64,000 bases of DNA from Streptomyces barringtoniae (GCF_020819595.1 NZ_JAJHNP010000009.1:124001-188000), one strand, 5' to 3'; counted from the first letter of the stretch, positions 6,613-15,756 are shown. Notes: generated by a model from the letters alone, not told the origin. Numbers and translations: made by a program.

Positions 6613-8934
6613 TTACTTGATGTAGACGAGGCCGTCGGTGGTGACGGTGGGGCGGCCGCTGGTGCCGACCACGACGATCTTGACGGTGTGCTGGGCGCTG
6701 CTGGACCAGGTCTTCGTCCAGATCGCCTGCCGGTAGAGGGTGGTGGAGGACTTCAGGTCGAGGGTGCTGACCTTGACGCCGTCGACGTAGACGTACGCCT
6801 GGCCGGAGCTGGAGGCCCGGGAGACCACCCAGGAGGCGGAGCGGCCGGTGAAGGTCCAGGTGAGGCTCGCGCCCTTGGAGCCGCTGGAGTACGACTTCCC
6901 GCCGAGGTAGCTGGTGGAGGAACGGGTCGTCCAGCTGCCGGACTTCACCGCCGAGGTCTCCTGCAGGATCACCGGGGTGTAGGAGGGGGAGGAGGTGCGG
7001 TAGTTGCCGGCGTAGTCGTAGGCCCGCATCGACCAGGTGGCGGCGGTGCCGGACGCGGCCGTGCGGCTGGAGCTGGTGGTGGTCGGGCCGAAGGTGGCCG
7101 TGGCCGGCGACAGCAGCTTCACGCTCTGCAGCGCCGCGTTGTCGGCGGCCTTCCAGCCGAGCGTGACCGGGACCGCGCTGGTGTTGACCGTGCCGGTGCG
7201 CAGCGAGAGGTTCGGCGTGGTGGTGAACGTCGGCGCGGTCGTCTCCGCCACCACGTTCACCGCGGCGCTGGTGGTGGTCTTGCCGGACTGGTGGACGGCG
7301 CGCACGGCGACGGTGTGGCTGCCGAGGGCCAGGGTGGTGCCGACGGAGGTGGCGGTGCCGGCGACGGACGTCACGGCCTTGCCGTCGACCAGCAGCTCGA
7401 ACTTGGAGATGAGCGAACCGGGCGTGGTGGTCGTCCAGTTCAGGGTGACGGCGCCCTTGGTGTAGTACGTCGAGCCGGACAGGCCCGCGCCGCCGACCGA
7501 GGCCACCTTCAGGCCCTGCACCGGGCCGGCCGCCCAGGCACGGATGGTGGGCAGCTGGGCGTACAGGGAGTCGCCCGGACACTGGGTGTTGTAGCCGTCG
7601 CGGTGGCCGGAGATCCGCTGGAACGTGTACGCGGTGCCGGCGGTGAAGCCGGTGCCGAAGTAGTTCTGCTGGCTGGCACCGGCGTTGAGCTGCACCGTGC
7701 CGGCCGGGTCGGCGCCGTACTGGCCGAGCTTCCAGGCGGCCACGCGGGCGATGGAGGCCAGCGCGGCGTCGGAGGCGCTGGTGGAGGTGTACTCGCCGAG
7801 CACCGCGATGCCGGCGGACTCCCGGTTCCAGCCGTAGGTGTGGGCGCCGAGCACGGGCAGGTCGACGCCGCCCTTGCGGCCCTCGAAGACGGTGCCGCAC
7901 TTGTCGACGAGGAAGTTGTAGCCGATGTCGTTCCAGCCGTTGACCTGCGTGTGGTACGCGTAGATGCCGCGCACGATCGAGGCCGAGTCGGCGCAGGAGT
8001 AGTCGTTGGCCCCGTCGGTGTGGTGGACGAAGACGGCCTTGACGTCGGCGTTGTACTCCGACGGGTCGGGGCTGAGCGATTCGTCGGCGCCCCAGTCGGC
8101 GCGCGAGGTGATCGGCGGCCGGGGCACGGTGGACGGCGGCGCGGACGGCGTGGTGACCGACGGGCTCGGGGACGCGCTCGTCGAAGCCGAGGGGGACCCG
8201 GAGGCGGACGCCGAGTCGGTGGGCGTCGCCGTGGTCATGGTGTCGGTGGCAGCCGGGGACGTGGGATCGGTCGGCGCGGGGGACGTGCCGGTCTGGCCGT
8301 CCGTCGGCGTCACCGTCGTACCGTCGGTGGGTGCCGTGGAATCGGTGGGCGTGGCCGCTGGGCTGCTCGCATCGGCGACGAACGCCGCCGGCTCGGTCGC
8401 CTTGGCCTCGGCGTCGGTCACCACGCCCGGGTCGACCAGGTTGACCTGGAGTCCCTTGGGCAGCGCGCCCGTGGTGCCGTCCTTGTGGACCACCTGGACC
8501 TGGACGCCGTCGGAGGGACCGACCCACAGCGGCTCGGACGCGCCGCGCATCCCGGCCTTGGGGTCCTCCGGCGGGTCGAGGTTCACTTCGAGGTCGTGCC
8601 AGGCGCTCCACGCACCGCTGTCCAGATTGCGCGTGCGCACCTGTGCCGTGCCGTCGAGCCGCTTGACGGCCCCCGTCCAGGAGACGCCCACCAGGGAGAA
8701 CTGCTGCGTCTGCGTGCGGGGCAGCTCTCGCTTGCCGCCCGTGGTCCCCTTGAGCGCGAGGTCGTAGACCTTCACGGGCCGCTTGGCCCGGCCCGCCGCA
8801 CCAGGTCCGCCGGAAGGGCTGGCGACCGCGTACGTCACCACGCCGCCACCTCCCAGGACCACGGCACCGAGCGTCAGCCACGCCCGTCGTTTCAGGCTCA
8901 GCGGTCTGTACGCATGCGACGTACGACGACTCAC
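6613..8934 (-). CDS. Secreted PGRP-type N-acetylmuramoyl-L-alanine amidase with C-terminal Ig-like domains
   Basis: The protein has 773 residues with a signal peptide (RRAWLTLGAVVLGGGGVVTY). After an N-terminal beta domain and a long Thr/Pro/Asp/Ser linker (about 200-270, TPTDS repeats), the amidase-2/PGRP domain spans about 280-460. It starts at SRADWGADESL, and the zinc ligands are kept: His in FVHHTDG, His in ISGHRDG and Cys in TQCPGDSL. It should therefore cut the amide between MurNAc and the stem peptide outside the cell. The C-terminal third has a bacterial Ig-like module (FELLVDGKAVTSVAGT) and a beta-sandwich tail (YVYVDGVKVSTLDL), probably for wall or polymer binding. It is the only gene on its strand here, convergent with two small genes across a strong terminator. 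Confidence 0.92.
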   Translation of the reverse strand: MSRRTSHAYRPLSLKRRAWLTLGAVVLGGGGVVTYAVASPSGGPGAAGRAKRPVKVYDLALKGTTGGKRELPRTQTQQFSLVGVSWTGAVKRLDGTAQVRTRNLDSGAWSAWHDLEVNLDPPEDPKAGMRGASEPLWVGPSDGVQVQVVHKDGTTGALPKGLQVNLVDPGVVTDAEAKATEPAAFVADASSPAATPTDSTAPTDGTTVTPTDGQTGTSPAPTDPTSPAATDTMTTATPTDSASASGSPSASTSASPSPSVTTPSAPPSTVPRPPITSRADWGADESLSPDPSEYNADVKAVFVHHTDGANDYSCADSASIVRGIYAYHTQVNGWNDIGYNFLVDKCGTVFEGRKGGVDLPVLGAHTYGWNRESAGIAVLGEYTSTSASDAALASIARVAAWKLGQYGADPAGTVQLNAGASQQNYFGTGFTAGTAYTFQRISGHRDGYNTQCPGDSLYAQLPTIRAWAAGPVQGLKVASVGGAGLSGSTYYTKGAVTLNWTTTTPGSLISKFELLVDGKAVTSVAGTATSVGTTLALGSHTVAVRAVHQSGKTTTSAAVNVVAETTAPTFTTTPNLSLRTGTVNTSAVPVTLGWKAADNAALQSVKLLSPATATFGPTTTSSSRTAASGTAATWSMRAYDYAGNYRTSSPSYTPVILQETSAVKSGSWTTRSSTSYLGGKSYSSGSKGASLTWTFTGRSASWVVSRASSSGQAYVYVDGVKVSTLDLKSSTTLYRQAIWTKTWSSSAQHTVKIVVVGTSGRPTVTTDGLVYIK

Positions 8935-9899
8935 GACGTATCCACCCCATCAGAAGGCCGGCAAAGGCTGCAGAGAAAAGTCACCGTGAGGCACACCCAT
9001 CACACAGGTGGCCCATACATACAGCGCGCCCCGACCGACGAACATCACGGGGAACACAGGCCGCAGTGACGTAGATCACTGGGATTGCGGTGCGCGGACT
9101 TCACTTGGCCATCGCTTCCTGAGCGGCAAGCCCACACGGAACTTGCCCCGCTTTGCCGGACAGCATCGGTGAGCGCGAGTTCGATTCTCCGCGCCCGTCC
9201 AGCGAGCGCAGCGCCCTGCCTCCGCTCACTTCATGCTGGACTTTTCATCCACGCGATGAGCCGGCTCCACCAGCCGTCCGGTGCGCGTCGCACCGTCCCG
9301 CCCGGGCGCCCCTGCTCCGGCCCCGTTCGAGTCACCGGCCCCCCTGTGCGTACAGGCTTGCACTCCGCCGACTCGCACATGCACCGCTGAGCTCTTGGTA
9401 CGCCGCCGAGCACTTGCTCCACGTGTCTGCCGCAGCCCTCGTAGGTCACCTTCCGGCATGACTGACAGACAGCGCGTCGGCACATGATTCCCCTTCATCA
9501 ACGCCCTCATTGACGACCCAGTAATATCAACAGTTTCATCACAGCCGAATTCACGATTTCGCCACAACCGACGCCCACACGTGCACCGTCTCCACGAATA
9601 GCCGCATCTCGCCCGCACAAGGGCCGGCCATGGGGTCGCGTCACACCATAAGTATCGCGTGGCATACCTCACTTGGCGATGTCAAGCGCTGACGGCCGGA
9701 ATTCCGCTGAGGTTGCCCGGAACACCGAAACAGTGGTTCCATCTCGCCCGGTCGAGAAATGGAGGAACTCTTCCGCGTTGTAACAGGCCGTCACCGCGTC
9801 CATTCGAGATCGTCGACCCGGGCGCGGCGAGGGCAGGAGACCGAGAACGGCAACCGCCCTCAGGGAACGGGTGGTGTGCGCCGGTCAGAAGGGAGCAAC
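8935..9899. other. Long gene-free stretch
   Basis: About 965 bp with no supported gene. It holds the promoter region of the amidase on the left and of the sulfur-transport unit on the right. Local base composition is more AT-rich around 9500-9560 than the genes. A tRNA T-arm-like sequence lies at 9171-9201. Confidence 0.5.
9171..9201 (+). other. Second tRNA-Gly 3'-end-like fragment
   Basis: GAGCGCGAGTTCGATTCTC (9171-9189) followed by CGCGCCCG-TCCA looks like the T-arm and CCA end of a tRNA-Gly. It matches the remnant at 1868-1886 in 17 of 19 bases and lies on the same strand. No D-arm or acceptor strand is present. It may be chance, but the T-arm match is good. Confidence 0.35.
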
Positions 9900-10430
9900 G
9901 TGAGTTGCTCGCACGCCGCTGGATGCCCCCTTTTCCCCTTGCTCAGGGCCAGTTTGCAAGGTTGGCGCGACTACTACTGCGACAGCGAGGATCGATGGCT
10001 CGGCTGTGCGCGCTACCAGGTGTCACTCACCGGCGAGCGTGTGCCGATCAGCCTGCTGCCCAACGGAGCCCGCGCGCGACACCTTGAAGACGCGGCCCCC
10101 GGCCCGGACCGGTCCGGTGCCGCCGGCCCGGAAGAGGAACCCCAGCAGGCCCCTCCGCCACAACACAATCCCTGGCCGCCGGAGAACGCGTCCTGGTCGC
10201 AGCCGGCACCGGCTCGGCCACCAGAGCTGTCAGAACCTGTGACCGCGGCACCGGAGACGGCTCAGTTCGGGGCGGCATCTCCGACGATTCCGGTCTCGCA
10301 TTACCGGCCGTCACCATCCCCGCCGTTTCCCCGGCCTCCGGACCGCCCATCTCGACACGCGGGGCAAGGGCCCGGCTCGAAGCGCGGCTGGTGGGCTCGA
10401 TTCACCGAATGGATGGGAGGCCCCGCATGA
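9900..10430 (+). CDS. Cys/His-motif cytoplasmic protein, first gene of a sulfur-transport-like unit
   Basis: The protein has 176 residues. I chose GTG 9900 because AAGGGAG lies 5 bp upstream. The conserved-looking head has C3-x-H5-x3-C9, CDSEDRW (C27) and C36 in GCARYQ; five Cys/His within 36 residues suggest metal or Fe-S binding, or sulfur relay. A Pro/Gln/Glu-rich disordered middle follows, then a basic, aromatic C-terminus (RGWWARFTEWM) that could touch the membrane. There is no signal peptide, so it is cytoplasmic. Its stop overlaps the next ATG (ATGA), and that gene encodes a YeeE-like transporter half. This supports a role in handling imported sulfur compounds, but that is inference. 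Confidence 0.75.
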   Translation: MSCSHAAGCPLFPLLRASLQGWRDYYCDSEDRWLGCARYQVSLTGERVPISLLPNGARARHLEDAAPGPDRSGAAGPEEEPQQAPPPQHNPWPPENASWSQPAPARPPELSEPVTAAPETAQFGAASPTIPVSHYRPSPSPPFPRPPDRPSRHAGQGPGSKRGWWARFTEWMGGPA

Positions 10431-11083
10431 GCGGCTACTGGCCCTGGTGGGCCGGCGCTGCCGGGCTCGCTCTGATCACCATCAACTACGCCCTCACCAC
10501 GGACCGGTCTTTCGGGGTGTCGTCCGCGTGGGACCGCGTGTTGCACTGGCGCAGGGAGCGCCGCCTGGAGCGGATGGACGAGGAGTTCACCGACGAGCGC
10601 GCTCTCGCCGACGCTCTCGCCGCGGCTACGGCGGAGCACTTCGGCCCGGGCCCCGCCGCGCCCACCGTGCCGCCGGTTCCGTACGGGACGTCACAACCGC
10701 TCGAAACGGACGCCGAAGCGACGGTGAGTGAGGACACCCCGGTCACGAGCCCGGGCCCCGCCCCGCTGGTCACCCAGGCTGCCCTGTTGGTCTCGATCTT
10801 CTTCGGCGGACTGATCGCCGCGGTCGCCTCCGGGCGGTTCCACCTCCGCTTCGACATGGGCCCGGGATTCCGGAACGTGGTGACCGCAAATCCGGCCACC
10901 ATGACCGTCCTGCTGTTCGCCGGAGGCGTGTTGGTCGGCTTCGGTACGCGGCTGGCCGGTGGGTGCAGCTCCGGCCACGGACTCAACGGCTGCGGCCGTC
11001 TACGCCCGGTCAGCCTCGTCGCGACCGCCGTGTTCTTCGGCACCGCCGTCGCGGTGTCGTTCCTGCTGTGGAAGGTGATCTGA
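10427..11083 (+). CDS. YeeE/YedE-family sulfur transporter, half 1
   Basis: The protein has 218 residues. ATG 10427 overlaps the previous stop by ATGA. One N-terminal helix (WAGAAGLALITINYALTT) is followed by a charged cytoplasmic loop of about 80 residues. Then come about four helices from residue 112, with the family signature AGGCSSGHGLNGCGRL at about 180-195. In YeeE/YedE (DUF395) transporters such Cys-containing GC-x-SGHG loops line the path for thiosulfate or related sulfur species. The long N-terminal extension is unusual for the family. The next half begins in TGATG overlap, so both are made together and probably form a heterodimer. Confidence 0.82.
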   Translation: MSGYWPWWAGAAGLALITINYALTTDRSFGVSSAWDRVLHWRRERRLERMDEEFTDERALADALAAATAEHFGPGPAAPTVPPVPYGTSQPLETDAEATVSEDTPVTSPGPAPLVTQAALLVSIFFGGLIAAVASGRFHLRFDMGPGFRNVVTANPATMTVLLFAGGVLVGFGTRLAGGCSSGHGLNGCGRLRPVSLVATAVFFGTAVAVSFLLWKVI

Positions 11084-11499
11084 TGCGCACTCGGGGCGCG
11101 ATACTGCTGGCCAACATCATCACCGGCCTCACCCTCGGCTTTACCGTCTCCAACATCGGCTTCGGCGACTACACGGAGCTGAACCGCATGTTCACCTTCC
11201 AGGACCTGCGCATGCTCCTCTCCTTCGCCGGTGCCGTCGTGATCATCGTGTGCGCATTCGCTCTGCTACGCGTCCGCCGCACCCCGGGGCGCATCCACGC
11301 CGGCGTGATCCCCGGCGCAGTGCTGTTCGGTACCGGCTGGGCGATCTCCGGGGGATGCCCGGCCATCCCGATCGTCCAGGTCGCCAGCGGATACCTGCCC
11401 GCCCTGGTCACCATCGTCGGCGTCACCGTCGGGATCCGGTTGTGCCGCTGGGCCAACGCCCGCTACTTCCACCTCGACCGCGGCTCCTGCGGGCTGTGA
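11083..11499 (+). CDS. YeeE/YedE-family sulfur transporter, half 2
   Basis: The protein has 138 residues. ATG 11083 overlaps the stop of half 1 (TGATG). Four hydrophobic helices are visible (about 5-25, 42-60, 75-92, 105-125). The motif GWAISGGCPAIPIVQVASG holds the conserved Cys of this family, matching the second re-entrant loop of full-length YeeE. Full-length homologues are about 350-400 residues, so this pair is a split version. No TusA-like sulfur carrier (TsuB) is encoded next to it; the Cys/His protein two genes upstream may fill that place. No terminator hairpin is obvious before the decayed gene on the other strand. Confidence 0.82.
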   Translation: MRTRGAILLANIITGLTLGFTVSNIGFGDYTELNRMFTFQDLRMLLSFAGAVVIIVCAFALLRVRRTPGRIHAGVIPGAVLFGTGWAISGGCPAIPIVQVASGYLPALVTIVGVTVGIRLCRWANARYFHLDRGSCGL

Positions 11500-12069
11500 C
11501 CACCGCCGCCCCGCCGCCGCGGCGCTCCAGGCCCAGCAGTCCGCGCCGGCGGACCGACCGGACGAGGACGGCGCCCACCAGGACGAGGGCCGCGGCGGCG
11601 GCGGAGAGCAGGGCCGCGTTGCCGCCGGTGTGGGCCAGGGTCCCGCCGCCTCCGGTGGAGCCCCGCCGCTGACCTTGGTGCCGACGTCCTCGGAACCGCG
11701 GGAGGCCCTGCCTCCCGAACCGCCGCCCGTGGTGGACGAGTTGGGTTGAACGGCCGAGTCGGTGGGACTCGCCGTGTCCGTGGGCGTGGCGGTGCCGGTC
11801 GGCGACGCGGTGCCCGTCGGGCTCGCGGTGGCACAGGCCCAGGTTGTGCCGGCACTCCCGGTGCCGCTGATAGGTCCGCGAGCGCGTAGCGGACGTACGG
11901 CCGGTCCTCGCCACGGCTGGTTCACCGCGGCCTGACACGCGGCCAGGCTCTCGAACGTGGCGGCGCATCGGCCGAGTTCACCGTTGTTGGCGCCGATCAA
12001 CCGCCGGCCGACGGGTCTGGACCCGCCGTCCGGTCTGGCATGTCTCTGTTAGCTGAGCGACGGGGCCAT
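11500..12069 (-). pseudogene. Broken LAXTG-anchored surface protein
   Basis: A good ribosome site (GGAGG) precedes ATG 12069, but that frame stops after six codons (MAPSLS). Another frame then reads LGRCAATFESLAACQAAVNQ, a run of SPTGTA/TPTDTA repeats and SEDVGTKVSG. Near 11650 the reading shifts again to a complete sortase signal: LAHTG, a hydrophobic helix (NAALLSAAAAALVLVGAVLV) and RSVRRR. LAXTG is the usual class E sortase site in Streptomyces. The signal peptide is missing and at least two frame changes are needed, so the gene is dead. The identity of the outer domain is not clear. Confidence 0.7.
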
Positions 12070-12281
12070 GCCAATTTCCTCCGTCGGCACATACAGAAAG
12101 CGCCTGGCGCACCTGAGAGTCACCGGCTGTGGGGTGTCTGTGCGCACGGTCGTGCGAAGGCCGAACGGAGCGAAGACGAACGGGAAATACTTGGGAATCC
12201 AACGTGACAACGATCAAGCGGTGGTCACGCTGTGCCCCGATATCCGGGCGCCGGGACAGAGGCGGCCCGCCTCGGGGCGCG

Positions 12282-13682
12282 TCACGTGTGGTACTCGATC
12301 ACCTCACCGACGGTCGCGACGGGGATGTGCCGGTCCGAGATCGCCTTCATCAGTGCCGCCAGGCCGCTCTGGCTGATCTCGGTGCTGCTGCGCGGCCGCC
12401 CGGCGACGACCCGGTGCAGACACAGGATGAGCCAGTCGCCGTTGGTGGCGCAGCGGTCGAGTCTGCCGCCCGGGCTCGTCAGCCGGGACAGAACCGTGCC
12501 GCCGATGCCGTTGCCGTCGGTGATGCCCGTCAGCGCCTTCAAGCGGTACGGCATGGCCGGTGCGAAGGACTCGGTCGTCTCCGAGATGATCGACCGGGCC
12601 GTGGTGAAGTGCCTGGCGGCCAAGAGATCCACCGGTACCCCGTCCTTGGTCTTCCCGAAGGCGCCGTGCGGGTAGGCGAAGTGCTCGCTGGTGAAGCCGT
12701 TCGACACCAGCCACTCGCGCATCCTGCGGAAGTCGTCGTCGACCTGCTGGGCGGTCAGCGCGCCGTAGCCCGCCGCATGAGCACTCGTCGCGTACGCGTG
12801 CCCGGCCATCTCCCATCCCGAGTGGTCCTGCAGCGACCGCATCCTGCCGATCGTCAGGGAGCCGCCGGCACCGATGGCGTCCGCGATGTTGTAACTCGTG
12901 CCCGGGAACCCGTAGGGGTCCATCACCGGCCGCGCCAGATCGTGCACCGAGCCGTGCGAGTCGTCGAAGGTGACGGAGACGACTCCCTTGGGGAAGACGG
13001 ACGTGGTGTCGGGGACCAGTTCCACTGCCCGCAACCAGTACGTCACCGGCCCCCCGGCGTTGTCGTACACGGCGAACGACATGTCGGTGAAGCCGGCCTT
13101 GGGGGAAGGCACCCCCGTCGGGCCGATCGAGCAGGTCCCGGCTGCCGAGGTGACGTCGGCCCACTGCAGGTGGACCGTCACCCACTCCCCCGACTGCACG
13201 TAGTTGGCCGCCGTCGCGGAGTGCGTGTGGAACTGCCAGACGAAGTGGTTGGCGAACGAGTCGGTGCCCACGTAGAAGGCGAGCCTGGCCAGCCGGGTGG
13301 TGTCTTCGACACGGAAGGTCAGGCGGATCATCCTGCCGGTGAGGTCCAGCCCGGTCATGCCGGTCCTGCGGACGTACGACTGCCTGCCGCTGCCGTCGGT
13401 GGTCACTCGCACCGACTGGTTTCCGCGGGCGAGATCCGCGCTGTCGCCGAGGTCGCTGGACACGGTGCCGGCTCCGGCGGCCGTCCACCCGTGACCCCGC
13501 TGGAGCTGCTGCGACCACACGGCACGGCGGTACCGCGGGCGGCGCCCGGAAGGGGCGTGGGCCGGCGTCGCGGCGCCGTTGAGCGCGGTGGCGCCCCCCA
13601 GCACTGCGCCCCCTGCCACGACCAGGCCGGACGCTCCGGCAAGGCGCAGGACCGACCTTCGGTCGAAAGACGGTGCGCTCAC
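12282..13682 (-). CDS. Exported polysaccharide deacetylase (NodB/CE4 family)
   Basis: The protein has 466 residues. GTG 13682 is chosen: GGGGG lies 8 bp upstream and the N-terminus reads DRRSVLRLAG followed by a hydrophobic stretch, a Tat-like signal. Residues 50-230 form a beta-rich, probably carbohydrate-binding region. The CE4 domain starts at VVSVTFDDS (catalytic and metal Asp at 240-241), followed by GHAYATSAH (metal His pair) and FAYPHG (335-340). These motifs match metal-dependent N- or O-deacetylases acting on extracellular glycans. Its 5' end faces the nucleotide-sugar dehydrogenase and processive glycosyltransferase operon across an 0.8-kb spacer, so it may modify that polymer. Confidence 0.88.
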   Translation of the reverse strand: MSAPSFDRRSVLRLAGASGLVVAGGAVLGGATALNGAATPAHAPSGRRPRYRRAVWSQQLQRGHGWTAAGAGTVSSDLGDSADLARGNQSVRVTTDGSGRQSYVRRTGMTGLDLTGRMIRLTFRVEDTTRLARLAFYVGTDSFANHFVWQFHTHSATAANYVQSGEWVTVHLQWADVTSAAGTCSIGPTGVPSPKAGFTDMSFAVYDNAGGPVTYWLRAVELVPDTTSVFPKGVVSVTFDDSHGSVHDLARPVMDPYGFPGTSYNIADAIGAGGSLTIGRMRSLQDHSGWEMAGHAYATSAHAAGYGALTAQQVDDDFRRMREWLVSNGFTSEHFAYPHGAFGKTKDGVPVDLLAARHFTTARSIISETTESFAPAMPYRLKALTGITDGNGIGGTVLSRLTSPGGRLDRCATNGDWLILCLHRVVAGRPRSSTEISQSGLAALMKAISDRHIPVATVGEVIEYHT

Positions 13683-14496
13683 GACGTGCCCCCTGTACGC
13701 ATTTGTGCCCCCGGCGCTGCTCAGCCGATCCGGTCGCGTGCTCACCGCTCGCCCCGATTCCCCGTCCTCCGGGATGTGACCGCGCCTCCTGGCACAGCGT
13801 CGCGCAGCCGGCCCCGGCTTCGTGGCGACTTTCGAAGATGACTGCTCGACAGCCGGCAGCACGACCTCGGGCGGTGGTACATGGGCGCACGCAACGGCGC
13901 GCGGCCACTGCCCGTGCTTCAGCTCACGGGTAGTGATATGGGAACACCGCTTCCGTTTGAGGGACACAACTTGAAACCCTGACCAAGCACGAACGGGAAG
14001 AAATCGTGAAGATCAACCGACGGGCCGGGACTGGGCCCGCACCGGTGGATCGCGGGCCCTTGCCGGTGCCGGGCAACTCCAGACCGGGCATCCGTCGAAG
14101 GCCTCACGGTGGATCACCGTGCATGTGGGGCGACTTGGCGACCTGCCGGGTGCCCGCACAGACCTCAGAGGCGATTCACAGGTATCGGCTCGGCAAAGAG
14201 GGTTCCACGCCGGAGCGGCCTACTGAACCCTTAAGGTCCACATATAGGGGGGAATTGTGAAGATCATCTCGCGGTACCGGACACGAGGTCCCCAGACCCG
14301 CGATTGAGATGGCGGTGCATCGAGAGCAGCGACCGCAGTGGCCCGACGGGGGGCTCCGGCCGAGTCGCTGACACACCGCGGTTCATGCAGTACCCGACGC
14401 CGCGGTTGCCTGCCTCAGGAACAGGCAGCCGCACTTCAGGGGCGCCGTTTTCCGGTCTGCGCTCGTTCGCGGACCGGCTCAAGGGGAGGAACCACC
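13683..14496. other. Long leader region with two similar small ORF starts
   Basis: This 0.8-kb spacer lies between divergent polysaccharide genes and holds no recognised large gene. GTGAAGATCA occurs twice: at 14006, opening 84 codons (VKINRRAG...), and at 14257 behind AGGGGGG, opening 16 codons (VKIISRYRTRGPQTRD, stop 14305-14307). The stop of the first overlaps the start of the second (GTGA at 14257-14260). The second ends about 190 bp before the dehydrogenase gene. They could be leader peptides or a small coupled pair; I cannot tell. Confidence 0.4.
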
Positions 14497-15756
14497 ATGC
14501 ACATCTGTGTGCTCGGGCAGGGCTATGTCGGCCTGCCCTTAGCCCTCAGTGCCGCCGAGGCCGGACACGTCGTGACCGGCTACGAACCCGATCGGGAGCG
14601 TTGCGACAAGCTGGTTTCCGGCATGTCGTACGTCGAGGACATCCCGTCGGACCGACTCAAGGCGGTGCTGAGTTCGGGCGCCTACCGGCCCGGCTCGGAT
14701 CCGAAGGGCCTCAAGGGCTTCGACGTCGCGGTCATCACCGTGCCGACGCCCCTGACCGACAGAGCCCCGGACCTCACCTGCGTGCGTGAGGCCGGGCGGA
14801 CACTGGCGATGTGGCTGGAGCCGGGCGCCACCGTGGTGCTGGAGTCCACCACGCACCCCGGCACCACCCGCGACGTGCTCATACCCCTGCTGGAGGAGGG
14901 CTCCGGCCTCATCGCAGGACGGGACTTCCATGTCGGGTTCAGTCCCGAGCGCATCGATCCCGGCAACGCCGACTGGCGCCTGGAGAACACACCCAAGATC
15001 GTCGCGGGTCTCACCGACGCCTGCCTGCACCGTGTGAAGACCTTCTACGACTCGGTCACCGACGTCACCGTGCCCGCCTCCGGGCTCGAAGAGGCGGAGC
15101 TGGCCAAGGTGTTCGAGAACACCTACCGGCACGTCAACATCGCCCTGGTCAACGAGCTCTCACGCATGGCCCACACGCTGGGAGTCGACGTGTGGCACAC
15201 CCTGGAGCTGGCAGCGACCAAGCCGTTCGGCTTCACCAAGTTCCTGCCCGGTCCGGGTGTCGGCGGGCACTGCCTGCCCATCGACCCCGTGTACCTCAGC
15301 CACCACGTCAAGGCACGGCACGGGCAGACCTTCCGGCTCATCGAACTGGCCCAGGACATCAACGAGAGCCAGCCCGACTACGTCGTCCGGCGTCTGCAGG
15401 ACGCCCTCAGCAGCCGCTTCCGCCGCAGCGTGCACGGAGCACGCATTCTGGCGCTCGGCGCGGCCTACAAGCCGGGGACGTCGGACGCCCGGCAGTCGCC
15501 GGCCGTGCAGGTCATCGACCGGCTGCGTGCCATGGGAGCCGAAGTCGTCGTCGTCGATCCCCATCTGCCCGACGGCAGTTGCCGGCACATTCCCTTCGCC
15601 GGGGCAGCGAGCGGCGAGAGCGTCGCCGACTTCGACGCCGTCGTGCTGCTCACGCCGCACGCCGAGTTCGACCTCGCCCAGCTCGCCGACGAGGCCGCCT
15701 ACGTGCTCGACACCCGTGGGGCCATGGCACCCGCGCCGCACGTCGAGCGGCTCTGA
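14497..15756 (+). CDS. Nucleotide-sugar dehydrogenase (UDP-ManNAc/UDP-glucose 6-dehydrogenase family)
   Basis: The protein has 419 residues; ATG 14497 follows GGGGAGG. An N-terminal Rossmann fold carries CVLGQGYVGLPLA (NAD loop, G7-x-G9-x-x-G12). The middle has FSPERIDPGN. The catalytic Cys259 is in GPGVGGHCLPIDP, and a second Rossmann-like domain starts near ILALGAAYKPGTSDARQSP. The enzyme oxidises C6 of a UDP-sugar twice to give a uronic acid. FSPERxDPGN is common in the WecC-like (UDP-ManNAc/GlcNAc) branch, so the exact substrate is open. It is the first gene of an operon with a tiny membrane protein and a GT2 synthase, and should supply the acidic sugar for that polymer. Confidence 0.9.
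   Translation: MHICVLGQGYVGLPLALSAAEAGHVVTGYEPDRERCDKLVSGMSYVEDIPSDRLKAVLSSGAYRPGSDPKGLKGFDVAVITVPTPLTDRAPDLTCVREAGRTLAMWLEPGATVVLESTTHPGTTRDVLIPLLEEGSGLIAGRDFHVGFSPERIDPGNADWRLENTPKIVAGLTDACLHRVKTFYDSVTDVTVPASGLEEAELAKVFENTYRHVNIALVNELSRMAHTLGVDVWHTLELAATKPFGFTKFLPGPGVGGHCLPIDPVYLSHHVKARHGQTFRLIELAQDINESQPDYVVRRLQDALSSRFRRSVHGARILALGAAYKPGTSDARQSPAVQVIDRLRAMGAEVVVVDPHLPDGSCRHIPFAGAASGESVADFDAVVLLTPHAEFDLAQLADEAAYVLDTRGAMAPAPHVERL

Noticed and set aside
6503..9069. Very long open frames on both strands over the amidase gene
   Set aside because: Translations are Gly/Arg/Val shadows of the amidase; only one frame has the signal peptide and zinc-ligand motifs.
9085..9672. Possible small genes in the 9-kb gap
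   Set aside because: No start with a ribosome site and no recognisable product in any frame.
12000..12110. Riboswitch-like sequence (CAGCTAAC on the minus strand) before the broken surface gene
   Set aside because: It recalls the end of a c-di-AMP (ydaO) riboswitch, but the remaining conserved parts are not visible.
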